The translations under genes and the position numbers were made by a program. Below the pieces are notes generated by a model that ran no database searches, had not been told where the DNA came from, and was given only the letters and a program-made list of their open reading frames with translations. 64,000 nucleotides of DNA from Lottia gigantea (Eukaryota > Mollusca > Gastropoda > Lottiidae): the NCBI RefSeq assembly GCF_000327385.1, contig NW_008710662.1, forward strand, positions 941,354-1,005,353, given 5' to 3'. Of the stretch, positions 11,411 to 22,900 are shown one piece after another. Position 1 is the stretch's first letter. Every line of letters starts with the position of its first letter.

Positions 11411-11460
11411 GGTCGCGTCAGAGCCGTATATAGAGCTCTATATACGGCTCTGGGTCGCGT
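11411..11460. mobile_element. 34-bp perfect palindrome in an 8-bp direct repeat (minimal hAT-like MITE)
   Basis: GGTCGCGT occurs at 11411-11418 and again at 11453-11460. Between them is a 34-bp palindrome without mismatch or spacer, each arm being CAGAGCCGTATATAGAG. An 8-bp target duplication and a CAGRG-type end are the signature of hAT transposons, so this looks like two abutting terminal inverted repeats with no interior. Confidence 0.75.
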
Positions 11461-11502
11461 GGTATGAATTAAAAGTGGTCTGAATTTAACTATAAGTTTA
11501 TA

Positions 11503-12180
11503 ATGAGTTATGCCCCTTTACTTGTGATAAGATTTATTTGCGGGAGACAGGACTACAAATACTTCTGTAGCAAGTTACGTGCACTACAAATTCATTTTTT
11601 CATATATTACTGTAGCAGCTTACGTGCATCACAAGTGAACATTTCCAAGGGCGTCTATCTAAAAAATGTCTGTGAGGGAGGCCAAAAAACAGGTGTCTCT
11701 CCGAGGCAAGGCCCGAAAGGACGAAGAATCTCGAGATCGGTGGTCTGATGGTTGCCGTGAGATGAATTTTGAGCACTTAAAGGGCTTATTTTTCACTTTT
11801 AAGTAGGACCTTTCACAGGCCTATGGGTAGAGCCAGGGCCCATAAATTGCTGCCTAAATATATTTCCAATCTGTAAAGTATAATAATAATTGTAACCGTT
11901 GCAAAAGTTTCCAGAGACATGTTTCTTTAAATGACGTGGCGTAAATTAAGGGGTATAACAATTTACCTAGAAATAAATAAGCTGTCTACCTTATATATCA
12001 ACTTTAAGGAATAAAACGACCCTGTCATGATCGACTACAACGAAATATGTCTGACATTCTGTTGAAGTAAAGTAAGATCTAGAAAATGTTTTTAATAACA
12101 TAATAATACAATAATAATAAAATATTTTCACAGTTAAAATAGTGCACAATATATCAATTATTATAAAGCGATATTGAAAT
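11503..12180. other. Intergenic, no recognised gene
   Basis: The one open frame here, 81 codons at 11503-11748, has no recognisable domain and no convincing splice or promoter context. It contains two loosely repeated segments (CTGTAGCAAGTTACGTGCA and CTGTAGCAGCTTACGTGCA, about 50 bases apart). Nothing else is supported. Confidence 0.5.
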
Positions 12181-12210
12181 ATTAAAACAGAACCTAAAAA
12201 ACATGTCGTG

Positions 12211-12260
12211 GTTACTCAGTTTCACGCTATGTGATCGTTTAGCGTGAAACTCTGAGTAAC
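12211..12260. repeat. Short hairpin
   Basis: An inverted repeat with arms GTTACTCAGTTTCACGCT and AGCGTGAAACTCTGAGTAAC around a 12-base loop. The upstream flank (ATTAAAACAGAACCTA...) and part of the left arm recur at 62507-62550, so it belongs to a dispersed repeat. Confidence 0.7.
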
Positions 12261-12267
12261 AATAACT

Positions 12268-12630
12268 GCGTTTCCACTGACAATTGTGAAGGAAAGCTTA
12301 GAGCTAGCTTTATTGCCGAACACGTTGCGTTTACACTGAGTTTTTCTGGTTCCCGAACGACTTTGGTCTCGATCATAAAGTCGCACATTATTGACAGCAC
12401 GCGATGTACAAGACTATCGTTAAATCGCGCGCTGCCGGAAAGACAAGTACGCCCCCTATTGCCGAACGAGAAAAAGCCGGCTTTCATTTGGCCCCCGATA
12501 AATTGCCGAACGAGAAAATCTTCAATTGCCGAACCGTTACGGTTCCCGAACGCTAACGGTTCGGCAATTTGTCAGTGGAAACACAAAAAAAGCCGGCTTA
12601 GAGCCGGCTTTTTATGTGAGTAGAAACACA
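12268..12630. mobile_element. GC-richer nested inverted-repeat element
   Basis: Terminal inverted repeats GCGTTTCCACTGACAATT (12268-12285) and AATTTGTCAGTGGAAACAC (12566-12584) enclose about 280 bp. ATTGCCGAAC occurs four times inside and once inverted. A second, looser pair (GCGTTTACACTGAG at 12325; TGTGAGTAGAAACAC at 12615) and a perfect AAAAGCCGGCT/AGCCGGCTTTT hairpin at about 12586-12613 overlap the right end. This looks like non-autonomous DNA transposons nested or recombined. It is notably richer in G+C than its surroundings. Confidence 0.7.
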
Positions 12631-12639
12631 GTATGTTTT

Positions 12640-15600
12640 TGATGTTCTTTTTTGATATTTCTAATAACCTATAATATTTTTGATCAATATTATATTGCCT
12701 TTCAAAAGCCGTAGGTTAGTTTTTAAATTTCTAGCTTCTTCTGGACGAATTTTTATGTCCGAATAGGTCAATCAAGAAATAGAAGTTAAGAGTCAAACAC
12801 CACGAAATATTCTCACGGTTATCACTTAAATACTCAATTACAAATTGCCTATTGTTCCCGGTTACTATGACAGCTCGCGACAAGTAATTTCGGGCATATC
12901 AGACAATTTTTGGTTACAATTAGCATCTTCTCTGTGTCAAGCTTTTCAATTACCTTAATGAATCACACATTCCGATAGTGACATTACTATACAATACAGA
13001 AATATAATGAGGACTGAATGCTCCATTGATTACTGTGTTATTTAGTGTAAATACACAGATTTGATTAGACAATTCATTGAAATGTGTATTACCATCTTTC
13101 TGCATGATTTGTACCTGTCACGAATTTTGATTTAATAATGGAATTCCTTTCACGTTAATTATTGTTTGAATCAATGTTTGGTTTGAAGTTTTCTCTCAAG
13201 TGTAACGGATTCATTATCGTGTATTGTTGTCGAGTGCCCAATAGGGTAACTGGTTACAGGTGTCACAGAATGGTCGAGTGCATGTTTTCTAAATAGTAAT
13301 TTAGCTTTTATGCATGAGTTTAGACAGGTCTAAAACAGGGTTAATTTAGATTGAAAAATTAGATTAGCTAGTAAGTGAAAAAAAAATCAGCTTTGGATTT
13401 TATAAAAAGTAAAGAATTCGGTAGCAATTGAAAATGTTGCGGTTGTAACTCTAGATTTATCTCGCCAATGACATGACTATATTATAATCACCTGGAGGGG
13501 ATAACAGATAAGGTGAAAGCAACGACATGGAAAGAATAGTAGAGTGTATAGCAAGGAGAGGTAAGAAGGTATGGGAAGTTGCGAGGTAGGAAAAAGAGAC
13601 AAGATAGTAGAGAAGAATGATGCAAGGGATAGAAAATGGACAGTAGAAATGATAAGTCTGGAGAGTAAGGGTGGTTAGCTGATACAGGGGAATAAGAGAT
13701 GATGGAAAACATGGGGAATATTAGAGTAAATGCACGAGCAGAAGATAGCGCTGTGGAAGAGCTTCGAGTGACGGGGATAGCGGAGACGGTACTGAAAGGA
13801 TTGGGGATGAAGAAGAAACACTATACGAAAGGAAGAATAGAGAGAATTGTATTAGACGACAATTAGTATTAAGTGAGAGTTTGAAGAAAGTAGTAGTGCG
13901 TCAGTGTAGGCATTAGATAGCGGACTACGGGGTATTATCTTATATTGAGAGATACTCATTGTACCTCCGTGCAATGCTTCGAATTACAGTACTCCGAAGA
14001 CTTTATTACGGGTTTGCAACTGTCCATATGTTTAAAAAAAAAACAATTGGATTTAAAAAAAATTCATAATTAGCCTCAGTGGTCAAATAAAATTGTAGAG
14101 AATTCCCTCCCGTGAAGTAGACCTATGAAAAACGTACTATTTAAATTAGCAATTTTGATACACATTTGATTAAAATTCGGTAGCAATTCAAAACATTCAG
14201 TAGACTCTTGATTCGTCGGGCAAAATAATGACGACTAAAATGGTGTGATAATACATGTAATAATAAAATAATCATATTGAAAAATAAGGTACAATTGATC
14301 CAGCTAAATTATCCAAGGTTCCTCAAGACCACCGAGCATTGCCTAATTTTTCTAGATTTGGCAACGCTGACTGCTTGAAAAATACATGTATATACGATTT
14401 GATTTGATATCACGTGCAGATGCCTATAGTGCAATATCAATAGGTAACATAATGATTTGATGCAAATTGAATTGTCATCTACAAATCCCTTTAGTGGCAG
14501 CCACACATCCAATACAACAGCATCCGAAGATTGAGCTATCTTGCAATAAAAAAATATATATCATTATGCTCTTATATATGTTTTTATGACCTATATAGAG
14601 AATTGGACTAATTCAATAAATACGTGTCACACATGGAAGCTATCAGGAATAATAAGAATATTGTGGAACATTTATTATCAATTTACACAAATACCTCACA
14701 GTAGATCTAGTCATTGTCTATTATATATAGGGTATTATATATTTATAATGTGTTTATTATTTGAGCCTCCAACTCATAATAAGAATATATTTTTCATTGA
14801 ATCAAAAAGTTTCTTTTATTGACCACCATTGCCTTAATAACCTACCAACAGTGGAAAAGGACTTTTAATTCCACATTACACATGGAATTATTCCCATCCT
14901 CGCATAATCATATTTGTATTCAAATGTTGTTTACAGTATTTATCATTTTGTAATACACCCGGGTGCCAAATATCCGTAAGATTGTATCCTGCATTGATAG
15001 TACATAGTCACCGAATGATATAATCTGGAATCAACAACACCATCAGAGTGTCCAACAGCTGCACTGTAAATGGTGATTGAGAGAAACTAACATTGAAACT
15101 GCAAACGCAATTGGTGCCTAGCTCTAGGGCACTGCCACACTGATGGTGGTTTTGATTGATTGGCAGTCTGAAAGGGTTAAATTATAGCCTGACAGTGTCA
15201 AGAAGGGGGATGGATAATAAGAGTTGAGGGGTTAACATTATTCCCCATCCCCCAGTAGATAACAATACCCCAAGTATCTGGTCATTGATAGTTAAGACTA
15301 ATATATAGTACTAGCTAACCATTTATTTTGACAACAAATCATTTTGCTGTGGTTGATTATTGTACAGATGTTTGTGGCTTTATGACCATCTTGAGACAGT
15401 ACATTGTTAATGTCAAAATCGTCTTAAAGAATATTGCTACTAATTACAGTTGTATAAAGCTGCAGGCAAAACTGTGATGGTGAATTGTTCACCTTTTGTT
15501 TCTTAGACTTCTTCAGCTTTCATATTCCATTATTCACGCAAAGTCAAGGTGTCCTGAAGAATTGGTGCTGATTTTAAAACACTATTGAAATTTAGGCAGA

Positions 15601-16830
15601 GTTAAGGAGAAAAAGTACACTGAATAAATTAAATTTTACTTCAGATGAAATTCGAAATACTCGAAATATCTCAGGAAAAGCAATTATCAGTTACTAAGAT
15701 ATTTTGAAGATATCACCCTGAAAAGGACAATTAACCATATTTCCAGGCCATTAGTGTTCCATTCATCATAATACAACAGTTCACCACATTGTGAATTTTT
15801 TTATCTTTAAGAAGCTCGCTATCCTATCTTATTGTATCAAGATTTACTTAGAGCCTTCAGCCTATTGTTTATTTTGTCTTAAAATATCATCGACAGGTCC
15901 AATATGACCTATGACCCTATCACTAGAATTGACACGAAGACGCAGTAGGTGGCAACAATACAACTATCCCAGGTGTCTTACTGGTCGGCTAATGATAAAG
16001 AGGTTTTAAAGAGACATCACCTGGGATCTCAGACCAAACAACAATATCGCTCATTGTCTTTTGAAGGACAGGTCATTTCAGACAAAATATGTATTGGTGT
16101 AAAATATTTAACGTGATGCTCTTTATCAATTTAGTCCATTTATTATGAGATTAAATTTAGCATTGAGAGGATTATCTTTTGGTCGACCGTTCGATTATAT
16201 CCGTTATTTTCCTAAATTGTTTAAGACAAATTAATTCTTGTGACCTTGGCCAGTGCTTCTATAGGAGAGTATCTTATATAACACCCATCACAAATTAATA
16301 GGACTGTGTGTGTGTAACATATTTCATGTGATACACTTCATCAAGAGCTTTTACTAACTATTGTCAATGTCATTGGATCTTCATCTTTTTAGAAACCTTC
16401 AAATTGCGAGCAATTCCCTTTTCATCAATTGGTAAAGGGCACATTGAATCAAAATACCCTTTATTAGCAATTTGGCATACAATTCGCATAGTTCATGTTG
16501 CCCCTATTATTAAACTCATTCTAACTTCATAACAGAATTCCAATTAGTTTAAATCCTATGATATTTTGTAACGTTATCATGTTCTTTCTGTTAAGACCTA
16601 ATTTCCTATGGGTTGCATTTTTTTCAAAACTTCAGTTGTTTTTGTTCAATGTTCCTCTAACAGCTTCCATATTATAGTTTACATCACTACACGTAAAAAA
16701 TCATTAATTATATTGTATATAGTTGAAATATTAATTGAATAGTGTTGTTATTCTTGTTAAAGATAATGATCAGAGAGAAAACTGGATAAAGTTTATTCTG
16801 AGCTAATCGATAAGGTCGGTTGGTCGGTCG
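12640..16830. other. Intergenic desert with a purine-biased stretch
   Basis: No recognised gene. From about 13490 to 13920 the plus strand is strongly purine-rich (GGAGAGGTAAGAAGG-like), an asymmetry unlike the flanks. It includes a 55-codon frame at 13699-13866 (MMENMGNIRVNARAEDSA...) that matches no family I know. A small inverted repeat (GGGGGATGG at about 15206; CCATCCCCC at about 15246) is the only other structure seen. Confidence 0.5.
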
Positions 16831-16832
16831 CT

Positions 16833-17084
16833 ATGTGTTCCTGGCTATTCAATTCTTCTTTTCGTGCCTCCACTTGTTTCTCTACACCTGGCAGACGATC
16901 GATAACTTCTCTCCTTTTTCATACACAAATGTTTTGTCCTGTTTGTGGGGAATCAATTATTGATTTGAAACGCCTGTCAGTTTCACGTCACTTCAAACCA
17001 TCTAATGGCTCATATTTTCCCTCCAAATTATACTTCATTTTCAGTCTTGTCTGGCACTCCAAGCCAACCATTACTAGGCTATGA
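16833..17084 (+). pseudogene. Possible BED-type zinc finger relic of a hAT transposon
   Basis: An 83-codon frame includes FCPVCGESIIDLKR followed by LSVSRHFKPSNGSYFP. The layout (CxxC, a short helix with LK, then RHF about 18 residues on, then an aromatic-Pro end) resembles the BED/GTF2I-repeat-type zinc finger at the N-terminus of domesticated and active hAT transposases. The final zinc ligand expected three to five residues after RHF is not where it should be, and no transposase core follows. It could be a decayed fragment or a chance match. Confidence 0.25.
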
Positions 17085-17089
17085 AAAGT

Positions 17090-18560
17090 GAATTGATTTT
17101 TAAGCAATGTTATGGTGGTGTATTGAAAACGATTAATTTAAAAAGTACAGTATAGTATAATTATCAGTCAAGCTAAACGATTTTAGACTTATCATAGATC
17201 AAATAGTATGGAATATAGCCAATATTATAGTATCTATTTCAAAACTTGGCAATATTCTTTGATGACTCCCTGAAGAATGACAGGTTTATATTTTATCATT
17301 TTTATTTTACACACTGCATCTTAAAGCAGCTTTCTGTATCATTTTAAAATTTAAATTATATTCCATGCAAAACGTATCGACACTGCTATCTTGCTTACAG
17401 GATAGGGTTCGATTTCAGCATACATATCGAGATAATTCCTTTAGATTTTTTTTTAATCCGATTTATCGTTTAGTCGGAGGCAGGACGCAGGTCGGAGAAA
17501 AAAACTAAAAGCGCCAAGTTATTCTTATTGGAAACTAAACGAGCCCAGTGTGCTACAAGTTATAAAAGCACGTTTAAGTTCCTTCGATGAGGTGAATCCG
17601 AAAGCAGTATGCTAATTACCTTTCTTCGGTTGTCCAAATGGGAGCAGAAACGCAGACCGCAATGCTCAAATAAATAACTGACAAATTAGCATCAGTTTTC
17701 TCAAAACTCAATTCGATACGTACGTAAGATTATGTCGACTGTCGAAAGGTACCTAATTATACTCTCTAGATAGTTTTGTTTTTTTTACCGTAACAGTTTT
17801 TAAAGATATAACCAGTGGAATAAAAAATATAAAGAAATTGGTCATACACTTCCAAAATCCCCCAAAAATACAAAATAAATTTTAAAAGCAGCTATTATTT
17901 TTCGGAAAAAAATAAGTTCTATGTTTTGACTCAAATTATGCCCTCATAATAATATTTATAATAATATATTGATTAGTGATAGTAAAAAGATAAAAAGACA
18001 ATAGATCTCTTTGTCTATTAGCTAGGAAACAAGGAATCAACTGAAAGTTTTTAAATATTTAATTAAAATCAGTTTACCATCTGGTACCTCTATATCAACA
18101 AAGACATTTATTAAGAACAAAGCTCTATTATAGTTTGCTCGTGCTTTACACGTGAAAATAGGTGTATAGTGAGTAGCATATTGTGCACGAACCACCTGGC
18201 AGGACTTGCAGATGGCACAGAATAAAAGAATGATAAATTTAGACAATGGTCTTTGAAATATTCTATGGTAGTTGACGTATTGTCTTCCTGTTTATAAAAG
18301 ATGGCATCATCTGTATGTGATGTTTTGTTTCGATCATTTATTGCAGGTTTTCGAGAATTTTAAACACCTTTATGAAAACGTACACACCTTTCCCTAGCAC
18401 TACAGAGTTGAAATGTCGAGACACGAAAGAAGAATTTGAAAAACATAGCTGACTTAATAGGTTACTAGAAAGAATCCGCGTACTTTTTATGTATTGCATT
18501 TACATTATTATTGCAGTCGAATTCCCTTGGGTACAGAATGTCATAACGTTGCAAAAAAAA
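17090..18560. other. Intergenic, no recognised gene
   Basis: AT-rich sequence with no coding, RNA or repeat feature I can support. It contains one copy of the ACCACCTG motif, at 18191-18198. Confidence 0.5.
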
Positions 18561-18570
18561 AAAAACTTAA

Positions 18571-18812
18571 AGGATAGATTCGTCATTTTCAGGATGTGAT
18601 TTGGGTCTTAAGTATAATATGTAAACAGTATTCAGAAATACTAAAATGTACACAAATCGGATAATTTCTCTAGTACCTCAATCTAGGAATTTCAACTTCT
18701 ATTTCTATACATGTCTTTTCTATATTTTCACTATTAGTGATCAGCTAAGCTAAACAATATCCGTTTATGAGACTAAGGTACTATTGGTCAAACGGATGGC
18801 GAACCTGTCCCT
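18571..18812 (-). mobile_element. TTAA-flanked inverted-repeat MITE (copy 2)
   Basis: Reverse-strand relative of the element at 7368-7704. Its complement contains GAAGTTGAAATTCC, GCTTAGCTGATCACTAATAG and CCAAATCACATCCTGAAAATG in the same order. TTAA flanks the left end and TGTAA the right. It sits about 90 bp upstream of the TATA box at 18904. Confidence 0.7.
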
Positions 18813-18903
18813 GTAACAAACCTTCATAGTAAAAAATAAACGACAAAGTAACTTGGGATATCCGTTTACAATGGACCGAACGTTGGAACTCGATATGAAT
18901 AGC

Positions 18904-18938
18904 TATAAATGTAGGCCTAATTGAGAGTCAGTCAGTTC
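18904..18938 (+). promoter_or_regulatory. TATA box plus initiator core promoter
   Basis: TATAAAT at 18904-18910 is followed 26 to 30 bases later by GAGTCAGTCAGTT, two overlapping TCAGT initiator cores (A at 18930 and 18934). This spacing is canonical for animal RNA polymerase II core promoters. The downstream 1 kb ends in an AATAAA signal, supporting a real unit. The call rests on motif spacing only. Confidence 0.5.
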
Positions 18939-19965
18939 TTTTTTTTTCTTTTTTTTTCAGGTCTTCAAGTTTTCCAACAGATAACAGATAATCTAACCAA
19001 ACCAAACCAAACCAACGACTACCATTCGACTACCAATCAACAAGAAATACCATGATCAGAACGAGTATGGAAGAATGAAGGAGACCGAGTAACTCACGCC
19101 ACACCATTCAGGGCCGAGTTTCACCGCCATGTCATTCGACCCGACCAGATCTAACGAAGAATCAACAACCAACCCAACAACACCGAATCATCCAATTGAT
19201 CCAATCCAACTACCAACTACTATGACTACCAACAACTACCTAGTTTGCGATATCAGCATCCGCTGGAAGCGAATGTTAACTGTCATCTACAAACCAACCA
19301 GAGTCAGTGTTCAGAAATGACAACGAGAAGTTATGACCAAAGCAATTTAAGGTTAATAACATCAATAGCTAAGAAGTCAAAGATTAATGTAATTATCGCT
19401 AGCAGTGAATGAGTTGATACTTAACAGATATTAATTATATTCTACTGTTTATACTATACATGTAATGAGTAATGGGGCCGGATGAGGGGGGAGGGACATA
19501 GAGTTAAGATGCTAGCACTAACCATGGGGTATGGTTTTTGAAACTGGCATATAGGTAAAGATGACACAATCGGATTTTCATCTCTGTTTTTCAGATATGC
19601 AGAATGGAGGGGTTGACAATGATAAAGTGTTCGTCAAAAATCTCTCGACAGTTGGAAATCAAAATTTGGTCACTGACCTTCCTAAATTTTACTCTTTATT
19701 AACCCAATCAGGCATGAGAAATTAGATTTGGACGTTCAACTCCGTTGCGTTCTATACAAAGTGTGATAGTGTATATATTATTTTAGATCATCAACTAGTA
19801 TATTATTTATCAGTTGAAAACAATGTGTAATATAAATCTATGATGATTATTGATAAAATTCATCGTGTTGTATTTAATTGTACTAGCTAACATCCCCACT
19901 GTTCCTGTTTTCCTTCTCTAACTTTCCCGTTGTCATGTCAATAAAGTATACATTCTCATATCGAT
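18930..19965 (+). ncRNA. Candidate intronless transcript, possibly noncoding
   Basis: From the initiator at about 18930 a T/C-rich leader (CTTTTTTTTTCAG) is followed by sequence rich in CCAAC/ACCAA, compositionally different from both flanks, and then AATAAA at 19940-19945. The longest frame is 19129-19320 (63 codons, MSFDPTRSNEESTTNPTTP...), a Thr/Pro/Asn-rich start with no domain I recognise. A 9-codon frame with its own ATG (19051) precedes it. The pyrimidine tract ending CAG|GTCTTC at 18960 could instead be a splice acceptor of a larger transcript. It may be a long noncoding RNA or a small secreted or disordered protein gene. Confidence 0.35.
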
Positions 19966-19969
19966 AAAT

Positions 19970-22900
19970 TTCTTTTTTTATATTTCAACAATATGGTGCC
20001 AATAACGTTCTAACATTGATTTTACAGTCATAACTGTAACTTATGGAATTGTCTGATATCGTGACGGATCAAACTTCGCGTACCTAATATACACATGATA
20101 CAACTTGACATCTGGTTGCATGTATTGATTTCAGACTAACGAGTCAGGCGGTATATTCTACTGAATCAAGGGCTTTTCCCTTAACCAAAACAACTTCTAA
20201 GTCTGCTAAAGGCTGTACACGTTAACGATCCCTCAACAATTTGAAAAAAAGTGGGCTGGTGTCACCAATCTTCCAAAAATACGACACTTCATAACATTCC
20301 CGTCTTCATTTAGCTATTAACTAGTATCAGAATTGTATAATGTAAAAAATATTCCATTAGAAACGTTTTATTTGATTGGTAATTTATTGATTTTTCTCGC
20401 GATTAGTTTTACTTTATCAGAGGTACCCCTATGCTTTCGGACGCGAAAAGTTTAAAGTGTGTGTTCTGATTTTGTTATAAGGTGGAGTAAGTTTATGAAT
20501 ATATTATTTGCGTTCACTAAAATATTTACGAGGGAAAGGTTCGTTAGGGGGAAAACCTGATTTTGGGTTGAAACAGGGGGAGGGGTGCTAGGATGGGGTT
20601 TTACATTGACAAACTATTGTCTTCTTTTTTACCAAGTGTTTCGTTTACAATTTATAGCTAAAGGTCATAGAAATTCATTTATCCAACACAGTTTTCTACG
20701 ACATATAAGTAACGATTTTTTTAATCTTTGAAAACACAGATCGAAAATCCTTTGTATTCATATCGGTTAAAAAGCACGCATGTATTAAAACATAGCGCTC
20801 TAGACGTTACAATTTTAACTTGAATAATACACGAGTTCTATTGTCTAATGAACGAACTAACATCTGCTTTCAAATATTTTCTATAGGAGATGAAAAATTA
20901 ATCAGAATTAATGATTTTGTATTGTTATCAATGTTCATAGTGCAGATGCTTCCCTGCTATATTTAATTTGAGACCAGGTGTACTATCAGGTACACAAGCT
21001 ATTGTTATGACTTAGTTTGTCGCTAATCTCTATTGCCATACCAGTTCAATGGACATAGACATAAAAAATATCATAAACCATTGATAGTTTTCATATCAAA
21101 ATCATGCAGGTGGAGATGTTTGTTGTGTTGAATATTGATTGTGCATGAAAGTAATTATGTTTGGTCAATCCCAATAAATCAAAATCATATTTTTTATGGT
21201 TTCACGAATAGCCTTCAATAAGAGTATTTCTCACATTTGAAAGCAAGCTGAAAGCTGGTAGGCCTACACTAAAAGCAAATCAACAAAATATTGAATCTAA
21301 GCGTATACGCATATTGATTGTGACTTGAAGTCGCATCTTCTTGGTTATTTGTTATTTTAACTAACGTAAGATATTCGCATAGGGGGTTGCAAAGATAAAT
21401 TTATACGAATACGTGGGGTGGTACGTATAATTATGTTGTTACCATGTCTTAGAGGACATTTCAGCGAATAATGGGACCTGTTTGTCTGCTTGGGTTATTT
21501 TGACCTGGGATCTCATAACTTGGAATCGTCTGAAACTAACACGACTGATGATACTTCTTCTAGAAACAGACTATTCCAAACGTTGTCAACGTTGAAATAT
21601 GGGCTCAAAGGCAATTTCCCCCTTTGCAAAATGATTAAAAATGAACGAGCACTACTGAGAGAAGCCAGGCAGACCTCAATTCCAGGACCATGAAACACCA
21701 CTTCAATCTGGTCTGGTCCCACAGACTTATAGCGTATGGACCACGTGATCACTAAAACACGTTGAAAAATGAGACAATATCCATTATCTTTTATCTTGTC
21801 ACAAACATCACAAACGTCATTGTCTTCAAAGTACAAAATATGGTATTTTAATTAATAATACACTAGCCAGTTATAGTTTATTTTGATTATAGTGTGATAA
21901 TTGATACATAGGATATGGATATACGTCACGATATCTACAGGTATAGAAAATTGATAGAAACTATATCAGATTCAGACAAGTCTGATACGTTCTTTTATTA
22001 CTTCCGTTATAACTTTATATATGGACCTTACGATCGAAAACCATGGGCTTGGGTTCGGGTATCAATTTGGTTTAAAACATTTTTGGCATTGGGTTATAGC
22101 CACTGTAGCATATATTTTATCCATAAAAATTAAGATTCATGATCGCTACCGAATGTAAATACTGTTGAAGAATTGACTATAGATTTTATTTGCGGATATT
22201 GGTTGATGGACATCGAATTGTCACGTGCTAAATCTTGCATTAATAAACGCAAAAATATCTACATTAAATCCTTAAATAGAAAATATGTTTTACGCCCAAT
22301 ACATATAACGTAAAACAGCTTGGAAGCTGACAGATCTGTGTCCAACAGGTCTAGTTTTTTTTTGCTTTTTTACAGTGCCACATTGTCTTGGATTAGAAAT
22401 ATTTACAACCATATACGGACGAGGATTGGTATCAGGGTTGCGTAGACAGACTCTTGAAAGTATGATTAAGGATTCGGGTTTTTTTAAGAACTTCATACCG
22501 CCAGATATTTACTTGGTGAAAGAAGTTTAGAGCCAAAGCCGGACCGATTCTCTACAACATGATAATCTTAAACATGGTTTTAGGTTTAGATACAGGTTCT
22601 TACTTTGAGGTCTTCGAACATACAACCCCACATTATCTAGCTGAAGATATTCCACGACCATGATCAATTGACAAGAGCAAGGCTTTTATTTTTCAAACGT
22701 AGCTTAAGTGCTTACACGTACGAAGTTAAAAGATCGTATGTCTGAACATTTACGTCTGAGAAATAAGAAATATATCACTCCAAGCAAACCATACAAGAGA
22801 AATCGTAAATAACCCAATATATTGAGCGAGACTCTCGATTACAGTTTTAGTCAAATCAAACAGTAAATCAATTCAATCAATGATTAGTTTTTAATTACAA

